Assembly: GCA_018241665.1 (NCBI GenBank)
Contig: JAFEDK010000026.1
Location: 184,239-248,238 of the forward strand
Length of the DNA: 64,000 nt
From: Pseudomonadota bacterium
GTDB taxonomy: Bacteria > Pseudomonadota > Gammaproteobacteria > Burkholderiales > Rhodocyclaceae
Reading direction: 5' to 3'
The notes under the pieces are model-generated. The model searched no databases, was not told where the DNA came from, and saw nothing but the letters and a program-made list of their open reading frames with translations. Made by a program: the position numbers and the translations under genes. Of this stretch, positions 35,753 to 44,429 are shown one piece after another (position 1 is the first letter of the stretch; each line of letters opens with the position of its first letter).

Positions 35753-38554
35753 ATGTTCCACATCAAGCAACTCGAACTGGTCCACTGGGACTACTGGCGC
35801 CGCTTCAGCCTGCCCCTGGACGCGCAGATCATCACCATCGTCGGCCCCAACGGCTCCGGCAAGACCACCCTGCTCGACGCGCTGCGCACCCTGTTCGGCC
35901 TGCGCTGCTCCGGCAAGCGCGACTTCCGCCGTTACGTGCGCCGCGCCAACCGCAGCTTCGCGTGGATCCGCGCGGTGGTCGCCAACAAGCCCGGCAGCAC
36001 CGGCAAACGCCCCTTCTTCCCGTGCCTGAAGGACGAAGTGACGCTGGCCTGCCGCATCCGCCGTGCCGGCGGTGACTGGACCCGCGACTACGCCATCGCC
36101 GACGGCGACGTCCCCATCGAGGTGCTGGAAGCCAACGAAAACAAGGTCGTCGAGTGGGTTGGCTACCGGGACTACCAGAGCCGGCTGGCCTGGGGCGGCC
36201 TGACCCCGGCCATCGCCAAGGTGCTGGCGCTGGAGCAGGGCGACACCGACAAGCTCTGCGAATACTCGCCGAAGGCGCTGCTCGAGCTGGTCTTCGACGT
36301 GTTCGGCGACAAGGAAGTGCTCGACAACTACGCTGCCGCCCGCGAGGAACAGGGCAACGCCGAGAAGGAACTCGAAGCCCTCGGCCTCGACCTCGACCGC
36401 CTGCGCGCCCAGGCCGAGGCCAAGCGCCTGGAAGCCGACCGCTTCCTCGAATGGAAGCAGCTCAACGACGAAGCCACCGCGCTGGCCGGCGAAATCGTGC
36501 CGCGCCTGGAGGCCGCCGAGCTGCTACGCGACATCGAGCAGGCCCGCGCCGACATCGCCCGCGGCCGCCTCGACTTTCAGAAGGGCGACGAGGAGCTGGC
36601 CGGCCACAAGGCCCGCACTGCCGAGGTGGAAGCCGAGAAGGCCGCCGCGGAAGCCGAGCGCAAGGCCGCCCGCAGCCGCGAGCTGGCTGCCGAGAAAGCC
36701 CATCTCAGCGCCCACGACGAAGTCCGCGACTTCGAGAAGCTGCTCGCCGAGCGCTCTGCGCTGCGCGCCCGCCTGGCCCGCGAAGCCGGCGACGGCGCAG
36801 TGGACCTGGAGGCCGCCTACGCCAAGGCCGACGCCCGCCTGCTCGCGCTGCAGCGCCAGGAGCGCGCCGCCATCGCCGCCTTCGAGGAGAAGACCAACCA
36901 GCTACGCGCCACCCGCGAGCACCGCGGTCCACCGCCCGACGGCGAAGTCAGCCGCTTCCGCAAGCGCCTCGGCGGCGCCGGCATCGCCCACCAGGCCCTG
37001 TCCGAAATCATCGAGGTCACCGACCCGGACTGGCAGGGCGCCGTCGAGGCAGTGCTGCGCCCCTACCGCAACGTGATCCTGCTCGAACGGGAACAGGACC
37101 GCCACGCCGCCTGGGCGCTGGGCGAGCAGGAGCGCTTCCGCCACTTCATCGTGCCGGAGCTGGAAACCGCGCCGCCGGCCGTCGATGGATCGCTGGCTGA
37201 AGTGATCCGCTTCGCCGACGCCGTGCCACGCTGGCTGGCCGACCTGCTCAACCGCATCCAGCGCGTCGAGGACGCCGACTCCGCCCGCCACCTGCCCAAG
37301 GAAACCGAGTGGATCACCCGCGACGGCTACCACCGGGAACGCCGCGGCGCGCGCCACCTGGGCAAGCCGACCGAGTTCCATTTCGGCGAGCTGGCCCGCA
37401 GCGCGCGCCTCAAGCAGCTCGACGCCGACATGCACAGCCTCGACGCCCGCCTGCGCGAGCTGCGCCCCGAGCTGGATGCCGCCAAGGAAGAAGCCGACGC
37501 CCTGCGCGCCCGCCTGCATGGTATCGAGGCCGCCCAGCTGCTGGCCGCCCGCGCCGAAGCCTTCGAGCAGGCCGAAGCCGCGCTGCCCGACGCCAAGGCC
37601 CGCCTCACCGCCGCCATCGCCGACCGCAGCGAGTCCAAGGGTGACGTGGACAAGATCGACCAGCGCCTGCGCGGCATCGACATCGAACTCGACCGCCGCA
37701 AGCGCGAGATCTCCGCGCTCGCCCGCAAGGCCCAGGAACTCGCCGAGAACGAAGCCCCGCGCCGCCGCGAACAGGCCCGCCGCATCCAGCGCCTGCGCCA
37801 GCTGCGCCGCGGCATGCCGGCCGATTGGCGCGAAGCGCGGCAGAACGCCCTGCTCGTCGACAAGTACGGCGACGCCCGCGGCGCCCGCGCGGATCTGGAG
37901 CGCCTGCGCCAGCGCCTCAACGAAGGCGACTGGATCACCGACGACACGGTTCTGACCCTGGCCGGCCGCCTGAAGGCCGACCTGCAGCAGCGCGAACGGG
38001 ACTACGCCGAGCGGGAAGCCTATTTCGCGACGACCCGCCGCCTCACCTCGGATGCCCGCGCCGCCTACATCGCCAAGCTGCGCATCACCATCCGCCAGTA
38101 CGGCAAGAATCTGCGCGCCCTCGGCGACCTCGCCAACGTGGACGTGGACTGCCCGGTGCCGATGCTCGAGAACGAAGACCGGGCGCTGGCCTCCGCCGGC
38201 CTCGAAGTGCGTTTCGACTTCGACCGCAAGGGCGCCGTCGGCCTCAACGACGGCGAAGCCTCCGGCGGCCAGCAGGTCATGAAGTCGCTGATCCTGCTGA
38301 TCGCCCTGCTGATGGACGAGGCCCGCCCCGGCGGCTTCGTGTTCATCGACGAGCCCTTCGCCCACCTGGACATCGCCAACATCGACCGCGTCGGCACCTT
38401 CCTGCGCGCCACCCGCGCCCAGTACCTGATCACCACGCCGGTCACCCACAACGCCAACGTCTTCGCACCGGCCCAGCTCACCCTGGTCACCCGCAAGAAG
38501 AAACCCGGCGACGACTGGGCCCCGCCGATCGGCCTGATCCAGCGCAGCGTCTGA
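35753..38554 (+). CDS. SMC-like condensin ATPase (MksB/JetC-like)
   Basis: 933-aa ABC-type ATPase with SMC layout. Walker A is IVGPNGSGKTTLLDALRTLF near residue 35. A first coiled coil follows (about 190-395; KNARTAEV/EAEKAAAEAERK-type heptads), then a globular hinge (about 395-600; GGAGIAHQALSEIIEVTDPDWQ, WITRDGYHRERRGARHLG). After the second coiled coil (about 600-800) come signature NDGEASGGQQVMKSLILL and Walker B GGFVFIDEPFAHLD. All ATPase motifs are intact. It is much shorter than MukB (~1480 aa) and in the MksB size range. With the two upstream genes it forms an F-E-B set. No JetD/MksG nuclease follows, so plasmid cutting as in Wadjet is not supported here. Confidence 0.75.
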   Translation: MFHIKQLELVHWDYWRRFSLPLDAQIITIVGPNGSGKTTLLDALRTLFGLRCSGKRDFRRYVRRANRSFAWIRAVVANKPGSTGKRPFFPCLKDEVTLACRIRRAGGDWTRDYAIADGDVPIEVLEANENKVVEWVGYRDYQSRLAWGGLTPAIAKVLALEQGDTDKLCEYSPKALLELVFDVFGDKEVLDNYAAAREEQGNAEKELEALGLDLDRLRAQAEAKRLEADRFLEWKQLNDEATALAGEIVPRLEAAELLRDIEQARADIARGRLDFQKGDEELAGHKARTAEVEAEKAAAEAERKAARSRELAAEKAHLSAHDEVRDFEKLLAERSALRARLAREAGDGAVDLEAAYAKADARLLALQRQERAAIAAFEEKTNQLRATREHRGPPPDGEVSRFRKRLGGAGIAHQALSEIIEVTDPDWQGAVEAVLRPYRNVILLEREQDRHAAWALGEQERFRHFIVPELETAPPAVDGSLAEVIRFADAVPRWLADLLNRIQRVEDADSARHLPKETEWITRDGYHRERRGARHLGKPTEFHFGELARSARLKQLDADMHSLDARLRELRPELDAAKEEADALRARLHGIEAAQLLAARAEAFEQAEAALPDAKARLTAAIADRSESKGDVDKIDQRLRGIDIELDRRKREISALARKAQELAENEAPRRREQARRIQRLRQLRRGMPADWREARQNALLVDKYGDARGARADLERLRQRLNEGDWITDDTVLTLAGRLKADLQQRERDYAEREAYFATTRRLTSDARAAYIAKLRITIRQYGKNLRALGDLANVDVDCPVPMLENEDRALASAGLEVRFDFDRKGAVGLNDGEASGGQQVMKSLILLIALLMDEARPGGFVFIDEPFAHLDIANIDRVGTFLRATRAQYLITTPVTHNANVFAPAQLTLVTRKKKPGDDWAPPIGLIQRSV

Positions 38555-38611
38555 ATCGGGACGGCGGAACCAAACGCCGCCCGGCCATGACAAAACCATG
38601 CTAGAAAGACA

Positions 38612-38643
38612 AGGGGAAGGCACTGAACCCAGTGCCTTCCCCT
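38612..38643. terminator. Strong hairpin after the condensin operon
   Basis: A 13-bp perfect stem, AGGGGAAGGCACT (38612-38624) with AGTGCCTTCCCCT (38631-38643), and a 6-nt loop. It lies 57 bp after the SMC-like stop. No T-run follows, so it could be a Rho-assisted end or an mRNA-stabilising structure. Confidence 0.5.
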
Positions 38644-38737
38644 GACGAAGCACGCAAGACACCCAATTTGGGTTTCAGAATTCAGCCGTACGGACCATAA
38701 TCGCGCCTCACGCCCCGGACACAATTCATTCATCCCC

Positions 38738-39838
38738 ATGCGCCAGCCCCCGGCGGCCCCGCCCGACCCCTCCCGCACTCTTGCGCTGCTTGCCGGTGCG
38801 GAAGCCCTATCGCGCCTCCGAGACCTGCGCGAGATCTACCGTCACGCCACCGAAACGGTGATGCGCTTTCTCGACGGCAGCTATGGCCTGCTCTTTGCCG
38901 TCCGCTTCACGCCCCCCGATCTCACGGTAGGGCTACTCGGCTACTGTGTTGCCGATGGCCAGGTAACCAATTGGGATGACGTCTGCGACGGCCACTCCTG
39001 GCTACCGGTGGACCCCTTGCTGTCCCGCTGCCTGCATGCCGGCTACGGCCACGCAGCGACCCGCGAGGGCGACACCTGGCGCCTGGCTTTCGCCGTCGGA
39101 GAACTCGGCCAGGCGCGCTGGGTACTCGAGATCCACAGCCCCGAGGAACCGAGCGAGGCCGACTGCAGCGCCCTCAGCCTGTTCCTGCGCTGTTTCGACA
39201 ACCAGCACCACGGCTGGGAGTACGCCAACCTCGACACCCTCACCCGGCTGCTCAACCGGCGTACCTTCGACGACGACTTCGAACGCCTGATCGCGGCCGC
39301 CGAGCAGGCCGAACAGGCTCGCCTGGATTCCGCCGAACGTCGCGAATACAGCCTTGCCGTCAGCCAGCCGTGCTGGCTTGGCGTCGTCGATATCGACCAC
39401 TTCAAGAGCATCAACGACAACTACGGCCACCTGTTCGGCGACGAGGTGCTGCTGCGCGTCGCCGAGCTGATGCGCATGAGCTTCCGCAACCACGACAAGC
39501 TGTTCCGCTTCGGCGGCGAGGAGTTCGTGGTCATGCTGCGCAACGTCGCCGAAGACAATGTGAAGGGCATCTTCGACCGCTTCCGTGGGGCCGTCGCGCA
39601 ACACGAGTTCCCGCGGGTCGGGCAAGTTGCCTGTTCGGTGGGCTTCGCCCGCATCGATCCGCGCCTGTCGCCGGCCGAGCTGCTGGGCCGCGCCGACGAA
39701 GCCCTGTACTACTCCAAGGAGCACGGCCGCAACCAGGTCAATGGCTTCGACGAGCTGATCATGAGCGGCAAACTGCGCATCACCACCCCGGCCGGCCAGG
39801 CCCAGATCCAGTCCGACATCGACGAGATCTTCCTGTAA
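38738..39838 (+). CDS. Diguanylate cyclase (GGDEF)
   Basis: 366-aa soluble enzyme making c-di-GMP. The N-terminal ~165 residues form a GAF-like sensory domain ([20 protein letters not shown]). The GGDEF domain follows: [39 protein letters not shown] and active loop [12 protein letters not shown]. The usual RxxD inhibitory site five residues before GGEEF is not evident. The C-terminus ([15 protein letters not shown]) extends past the domain. It lies 117 bp upstream of lysS and in the same direction. GGDEF genes near lysS recur in related betaproteobacteria, to my recollection. Confidence 0.92.
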   Translation: MRQPPAAPPDPSRTLALLAGAEALSRLRDLREIYRHATETVMRFLDGSYGLLFAVRFTPPDLTVGLLGYCVADGQVTNWDDVCDGHSWLPVDPLLSRCLHAGYGHAATREGDTWRLAFAVGELGQARWVLEIHSPEEPSEADCSALSLFLRCFDNQHHGWEYANLDTLTRLLNRRTFDDDFERLIAAAEQAEQARLDSAERREYSLAVSQPCWLGVVDIDHFKSINDNYGHLFGDEVLLRVAELMRMSFRNHDKLFRFGGEEFVVMLRNVAEDNVKGIFDRFRGAVAQHEFPRVGQVACSVGFARIDPRLSPAELLGRADEALYYSKEHGRNQVNGFDELIMSGKLRITTPAGQAQIQSDIDEIFL

Positions 39839-39954
39839 GCGGGCGCCCGTTATGCGCCCAGCCGCGACGGGCGGGCCGGAATATGTCAAAATTCAGGGCT
39901 TTGCGGCACTTTGCGCATCACGCCGCGCCCATTTCGTTGATTGAAGAGCCCATC

Positions 39955-41454
39955 ATGTCCGACCAGACCACCTCGCCCGCCCAGGATGAAAACCACCTGA
40001 TCGCCGAGCGCCGGCAGAAACTCGCCGAATGGCGCGCCACCGGCAAGGCGTATCCGAACGACTTCTCCCGGGAAAACACCGCCGGCAAGCTCGACGAGGT
40101 CTATGGCGAGAAATCCGCCGAAGAACTCGAAGCCGTGCCGGTCGAGGTCAAGGTCGCCGGCCGCATCATGCTCAAGCGCGTGATGGGCAAGGCCAGCTTC
40201 ATCACCATCCAGGACCTGTCCGGGCGCATCCAGCTCTACGTCACCCGCGACGGCGTCGGCGAAGAGGTGTACGCCCAGTTCAAGCACTGGGACATTGGCG
40301 ACATCGTCGGCACCGTCGGCGTGCTGTTCCGCACCAAGACCAACGAGCTGTCCATCAAGTCGTCCGAGCTGCGCCTGCTGACCAAGAGCCTGCGCCCGCT
40401 GCCCGACAAGTTCCACGGCCTGGCCGACGTCGAGACCAAGTACCGCCAGCGCTACGTGGACCTCATCATGAGCGAGGAGTCCCGCCACACCTTCGTCGCG
40501 CGCAGCCGCCTGATCCAGTCGATCCGCAACTACATGACCGGCCACGGCTTCCTCGAAGTCGAAACGCCGATGATGCACCCCATCCCTGGCGGCGCAGCGG
40601 CCAAGCCCTTCATCACCCACCACAACGCCCTCGACATGCAGCAGTTCCTGCGCATCGCGCCGGAGCTCTACCTCAAGCGTCTGGTGGTCGGCGGTTTCGA
40701 GAAGGTCTTCGAGGTCAATCGCAACTTCCGCAACGAAGGCCTGTCGCCCCGCCACAACCCCGAATTCACGATGATGGAGTTCTACGAGGCCTACGCGGAC
40801 TACCGCAGCCTCATGGACTTCACCGAAGGCCTGCTGCGCCACGCCGCCCGCGAGGCGCTGGGTACCGAGGTGTTCACCTACCAGGGCCGCCAGCTGGACC
40901 TGTCCAAGCCCTTCCACCGCCTGACCATCGTCGACGCGATCCGCAAGCACCACCCCGGCTTCACCGACGCCCAGCTGGGCGACGCCGAGTGGCTCAAGCA
41001 GAAGATCAAGGAGTTCGGCGAGAAGGTGAAGCCGGGCGGCCTCGGCAGCCTGCAGCTGCAACTCTTCGAAGCCTGCGCCGAAGCCGAGACCTGGGAGCCG
41101 ACCTTCATCATCGACTACCCGGTCGAAGTCAGCCCGCTGGCCCGCGCCTCCGACAGCAACCCGGAAATCACCGAGCGCTTCGAGCTGTTCATCGTCGGCC
41201 GCGAGATCGCCAACGGCTTCTCCGAGCTCAACGACCCCGAAGACCAGGCCGCCCGCTTCCAGGCCCAGGCCCAGGCCAAGGACGCCGGCGACGAGGAAGC
41301 CATGTACTACGACGCCGACTACATCCGCGCGCTGGAGTACGGCCTGCCCCCGACCGGCGGCTGCGGCATCGGCATCGACCGCCTGATCATGCTGCTGACC
41401 GACAGCCCGGCGATCCGTGACGTGATCCTGTTCCCGCAGATGCGTCCGGAGTAA
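39955..41454 (+). CDS. lysS: Lysyl-tRNA synthetase (class II)
   Basis: 499-aa class IIb synthetase charging tRNA-Lys. The OB-fold anticodon domain is N-terminal ([20 protein letters not shown]). The catalytic core holds motif 1 ([20 protein letters not shown]), motif 2 ([20 protein letters not shown]) and motif 3 ([16 protein letters not shown]). Length is typical. ATG at 39955 begins [20 protein letters not shown], as in other bacterial LysRS. It ends the segment and is followed by a clear intrinsic terminator. Confidence 0.97.
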   Translation: MSDQTTSPAQDENHLIAERRQKLAEWRATGKAYPNDFSRENTAGKLDEVYGEKSAEELEAVPVEVKVAGRIMLKRVMGKASFITIQDLSGRIQLYVTRDGVGEEVYAQFKHWDIGDIVGTVGVLFRTKTNELSIKSSELRLLTKSLRPLPDKFHGLADVETKYRQRYVDLIMSEESRHTFVARSRLIQSIRNYMTGHGFLEVETPMMHPIPGGAAAKPFITHHNALDMQQFLRIAPELYLKRLVVGGFEKVFEVNRNFRNEGLSPRHNPEFTMMEFYEAYADYRSLMDFTEGLLRHAAREALGTEVFTYQGRQLDLSKPFHRLTIVDAIRKHHPGFTDAQLGDAEWLKQKIKEFGEKVKPGGLGSLQLQLFEACAEAETWEPTFIIDYPVEVSPLARASDSNPEITERFELFIVGREIANGFSELNDPEDQAARFQAQAQAKDAGDEEAMYYDADYIRALEYGLPPTGGCGIGIDRLIMLLTDSPAIRDVILFPQMRPE

Positions 41455-41478
41455 ATCCCGCCGTCACCGCAGCCCGAG

Positions 41479-41511
41479 AATGCCCGGTCATCCAGACCGG
41501 GCATTTTTCTT
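41479..41511 (+). terminator. Rho-independent terminator of lysS
   Basis: An 11-bp perfect stem, AATGCCCGGTC (41479-41489) with GACCGGGCATT (41495-41505), 5-nt loop, followed by TTTCTTTT. It lies 25 bp after the lysS stop. Canonical intrinsic terminator. Confidence 0.92.
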
Positions 41512-41618
41512 TTCTGTGCGCCGACACTATCGATGGCTTGTCGGAGTTCCTTACATTCGCCCCTCCTGCACGACAAGCAAAAATCCTTATCGATTGATTT
41601 TATTTGCTTATTAAACGT

Positions 41619-41634
41619 TGGCGCGTCCGTTGCT
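41619..41634 (+). promoter_or_regulatory. Sigma-54 promoter of the PEP-CTERM gene
   Basis: TGGCGCGTCCGTTGCT fits TGGCAYG-N4-TTGCW with exact GG-N10-GC spacing; the only change in the -24 box is G for A. It lies 52 bp before the ATG, leaving room for a 40-nt leader with a strong AAGGAGG. Sigma-54 control through PrsK/PrsR is established for PEP-CTERM genes in Zoogloea, supporting the call. Confidence 0.75.
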
Positions 41635-41685
41635 TGTCCCCCTTGCGATCTACCTCCCGGACCGCATCCCTAAGGAGGACACGCC

Positions 41686-42759
41686 ATGATCAGACAATCC
41701 CGTCTTCTCACCGCCCTGTGCGGCAGCTTCGCGTTTCTCTCGGCACCGGCATTCGCAACAGTCTCGTTCAGCACCTTCGTGAGTGGCAGCGACCTCAATT
41801 CGACTCTGTCCAACACCGCCGCCATTGGCTTTGCCTATGCGGGCGACAAGTTCGTCGGCTCGGTCTATTTCGGGGCCAACAACAACCAGCTGTATCAAAC
41901 CGACCTGTCCGGCGGCAACGTGAAGAAGTTCGGTGCCCCCATTCCAACAGCGAGCGGCGAACTGTACGTCTCCAGTTCCCTCGGCCTCGGCGGCTTCGCC
42001 TCAAGGGATATCTTCGTCAGCCAGGGCAACGATGTGTACCGGGTCAGCAAGGACGGGCTGACCCAGGGGACCTTCACCACCTCGCCATTGAGTGGCGCGG
42101 TGCGCGGCATCGCCTTCGACCCCTACGGCAGCTACAACTTCAACATGATCGTCACGACGACCAGCGGCGCGGTTTATGTCGTCGATAGCAGCGGTACGCC
42201 AACCCTCCTCACCAACGTCGGTGAGGACACGGAAGGCTTGAGCTTTGCCCCGAAGGCATTCGGCCCCATCCCGGCAGGCACGCTGGTCGTCGGCTCGGAA
42301 GGCTCGGGTACCCTGCGGGCCATTTCGCCGATCGGCGGCATCACCGTGATCGGTGCCGTGGCTTCGGCTGAAATGCTGAACTTCGTTCCCATCAACCTGG
42401 GCGTCAGTGGCAATCCCGTCGAGGGTTTCTATTCCGCCAACTACCCCGACAACGTGGTCAAGGCCAAGGCCAGCGATTTCAGTGCCTACCTGGGCGACCT
42501 GGTCGTCACCGGTGAAACAACGCACCTGCTGTCGGCGGTCCATTGGGACGGCAGCCAGTTCATCACGTCGCTCATCGGCCAGTTGCCGAGCCAGCCCGAG
42601 GACGGCATCTTCGTGACGGCCGACATCATCAAGCCAGGATGTAGCCTGACCAACAGCTGCGGCAATGGTCGCGTACCCGAGCCCAGCAGCCTGCCCCTCG
42701 CCGCCCTTGGCCTGCTAGCGATATCCGGCGTGACCTGGCGGGCCCGGCTGGCACGCTGA
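41686..42759 (+). CDS. PEP-CTERM sorted exported protein
   Basis: 357-aa protein. It has a strong ribosome site (AAGGAGG), a signal peptide (LLTALCGSFAFLSAPAFA) and a beta-rich body with propeller-like repeats (ELYVSSSLGLGG, RDIFVSQGNDVYRVSKDG, LTNVGEDTEGLSFAP). The C-terminal sorting tag is VPEPSSLPLAALGLLAISGV followed by Arg-rich residues. The tag is cut by an exosortase (EpsH/XrtA type) and usually goes with exopolysaccharide and floc or biofilm matrix. No exosortase is in the window. Monocistronic, between two terminators. The body is not a known enzyme. Confidence 0.92.
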   Translation: MIRQSRLLTALCGSFAFLSAPAFATVSFSTFVSGSDLNSTLSNTAAIGFAYAGDKFVGSVYFGANNNQLYQTDLSGGNVKKFGAPIPTASGELYVSSSLGLGGFASRDIFVSQGNDVYRVSKDGLTQGTFTTSPLSGAVRGIAFDPYGSYNFNMIVTTTSGAVYVVDSSGTPTLLTNVGEDTEGLSFAPKAFGPIPAGTLVVGSEGSGTLRAISPIGGITVIGAVASAEMLNFVPINLGVSGNPVEGFYSANYPDNVVKAKASDFSAYLGDLVVTGETTHLLSAVHWDGSQFITSLIGQLPSQPEDGIFVTADIIKPGCSLTNSCGNGRVPEPSSLPLAALGLLAISGVTWRARLAR

Positions 42760-42784
42760 GGCTGACACCACCGGTTTTCGTCTT

Positions 42785-42818
42785 GAAAGGGCAGGCCTAC
42801 CTGCCCTTTCCTCTTTCT
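42785..42818 (+). terminator. Rho-independent terminator of the PEP-CTERM gene
   Basis: GAAAGGGCAGG (42785-42795) pairs with CCTGCCCTTTC (42800-42810), loop CCTA, followed by the pyrimidine tract CTCTTTCT. It lies 25 bp past the stop. Confidence 0.85.
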
Positions 42819-42866
42819 GGAGCACGCCACGAAGTTCCGTCCCAACAGCTGGCTTTGCGTCGGAAC

Positions 42867-42902
42867 TTGGTAGTATTACCAGGAACTTGGTAACCTTACC
42901 AA
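42867..42902. promoter_or_regulatory. Two TetR-type operators abutting the tetR start codon
   Basis: TTGGTA-GTAT-TACCAG (42867-42882) and TTGGTA-ACCT-TACCAA (42887-42902) are inverted repeats spaced exactly 20 bp, two helical turns. The second touches the ATG at 42903, where a ribosome site would be. They are also direct repeats of GGAACTTGGTA. They are presumably bound by the TetR protein encoded next to them. Confidence 0.75.
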
Positions 42903-43475
42903 ATGCAGGCCTCCCATTCACCGCCAGCCGGCGTCCGCCGGCTCATTCTCGACGCAGGCACAGCCTTGCTGCGCGATGACGGACTCTTCGCGCTGACCCA
43001 GCCGCGCATCGCCAAAGCGGCCGGTGTCAGCCAGAGCCACCTGACCTACTACTTCCCAACCCGTGATCGGCTGATGCTGGCGATCGCCCAGCACTCCGTC
43101 GAGCAGGAACTCGGCCAACTCGGCAATGCGCCGGGCACTGATCCGAAGCAAGCCCTGGCCACCGCAATGCGCTTCCTGCCGCGAGTCCGCATGATGCTCG
43201 GCCTGCTGGCCTCGGGCGACCGGGATCCGGACATCCGTCCCGAGTTCGCCCGTCTCGTCGCCTACATGCGCAGCGCCCTCGGCCAGATCCTGATCCGCCT
43301 GGGCTATCAGCTGGATGCCCCCCAGGTGCTGGTCTTCCATGCCGCGGTAATCGGGCTGGCAATGATGAACCTGGGCCGGCAGAGCGCCGAGTCGGAACGA
43401 GAGATCGACATCGGCCTCGCCCAACTGCTGGCCCTCCTGCCCTCTCCGCCGGACGACCAAGGAGACATCCGATGA
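42903..43475 (+). CDS. TetR-family repressor of the adjacent export operon
   Basis: 190-aa regulator. Helix-turn-helix: GTALLRDDGLFALTQPRIAK then AGVSQSHLTYYFPTRDRLM. The C-terminal ligand domain is short and hydrophobic. There is no Shine-Dalgarno sequence; operator DNA directly precedes the ATG, so the mRNA may be leaderless. Its stop overlaps the HlyD-like gene start (ATGA). Gene order tetR-hlyD-ABC ATPase-ABC permease indicates that it senses a compound exported by the pump. Native base composition. Confidence 0.88.
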   Translation: MQASHSPPAGVRRLILDAGTALLRDDGLFALTQPRIAKAAGVSQSHLTYYFPTRDRLMLAIAQHSVEQELGQLGNAPGTDPKQALATAMRFLPRVRMMLGLLASGDRDPDIRPEFARLVAYMRSALGQILIRLGYQLDAPQVLVFHAAVIGLAMMNLGRQSAESEREIDIGLAQLLALLPSPPDDQGDIR

Positions 43476-44428
43476 AACGCACCCGCAGCCCCCTGCTCCT
43501 CGTGATCCTCCTGTCCGCCTGCGGCAAGGCCCCCGACACCGGTTTCCAGGGCTACGTGGAGGGCGAATACCTGTACCTCGCCGCACCACAGGCCGGCTAC
43601 CTGAAATCCCTCGACAGTCCGCGAGGCAGCCGAGTGACGGCCGGGCAGCAACTGTTCGCCGTCGCCACCGATCCCGACAGCCAGGCCCTCGCCGAGGCTG
43701 AGGCCCGCAGCGGCTCCGCGAAAGAAAAACTGGAGAACCTCAAGGCACCGCGCCGGGCCCCGGAGATCGCCGCTCTCGAAGCCCAGCTCGCTTCCGCCGT
43801 CGCCGCCCGCCGCCTCGCCGACACCCAGCTCGCCCAGCAGGACGCCCTGTTCCGCCAGCGCTTCGTCGCCCAGGCCCGCGTGGACGAAGCCCGCGCCAAC
43901 CGCGACCGCAGCGTCGCCGCCGTCGAGGCCGCCCGCCAGCAGCTGGAAACCTACCGCCTGGCCCTTGGGCGCCAGGCCGAACTGCGCGGCGCCGAGGCCG
44001 ATCTGCAGGCTGCCACCGCCCAGGCGGCCCAGCGGCGCTGGGCTGTCGAACGCAAGACGGTCACCGCGCCGGCCGTCGGCGAAATCACCGAAACCTACTA
44101 CCGCCCCGGCGAATGGGTGCCGGCCGGCGCGCCGGTGGCCAGCCTGCTGCCGGACACCCGGCGCCGGCTGCGCTTCTTCGTGCCGGAAACCGCGCTCGCC
44201 ACGCTGAAACCCGGCCAGGCCGTCGAAGCGCGCTGCGACGCCTGCCCGGCGCCGATCCGCGCCACCATCGACTTCATCGCGCCGCAGGCCGAATACACGC
44301 CGCCGGTCATCTATAGCCGTGGCAGCCGCGAGAAGCTGGTGTTCCGCGTCGAGGCCGCCCCCGCCGCCGAACAGGCCGCCAGCCTGCGGCCCGGGCTGCC
44401 GGTGGATGTCAGCCTGGCCGGGCACTGA
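43472..44428 (+). CDS. HlyD-family membrane-fusion lipoprotein
   Basis: 318-aa periplasmic adaptor of the YhiI/YbhG type that serves ABC-2 exporters. Lipobox LLSACG places a lipidated Cys near residue 17. A short beta segment (YVEGEYLYLAAPQAGYLKSL) precedes a long helical hairpin (about 70-175) rich in Ala and Gln. The lipoyl half RKTVTAPAVGEITETYYRPGE and a barrel follow. It overlaps tetR by four bases and ends 1 bp before the ATPase gene, so all four genes are one operon. Substrate unknown. Confidence 0.88.
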   Translation: MKRTRSPLLLVILLSACGKAPDTGFQGYVEGEYLYLAAPQAGYLKSLDSPRGSRVTAGQQLFAVATDPDSQALAEAEARSGSAKEKLENLKAPRRAPEIAALEAQLASAVAARRLADTQLAQQDALFRQRFVAQARVDEARANRDRSVAAVEAARQQLETYRLALGRQAELRGAEADLQAATAQAAQRRWAVERKTVTAPAVGEITETYYRPGEWVPAGAPVASLLPDTRRRLRFFVPETALATLKPGQAVEARCDACPAPIRATIDFIAPQAEYTPPVIYSRGSREKLVFRVEAAPAAEQAASLRPGLPVDVSLAGH

Positions 44429-44429
44429 C

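Noticed and set aside
33532..38554. Complete Wadjet (JetABCD) defence system
   Set aside because: The A/B/C-like genes are present but no JetD/MksG nuclease follows; the next gene is a GGDEF enzyme. Called condensin-like instead.
36902..38662. 586-codon minus-strand frame over the SMC-like gene
   Set aside because: Antisense shadow rich in Val/Gly/Ala/His; the plus strand has Walker A, signature and Walker B of a real ATPase.
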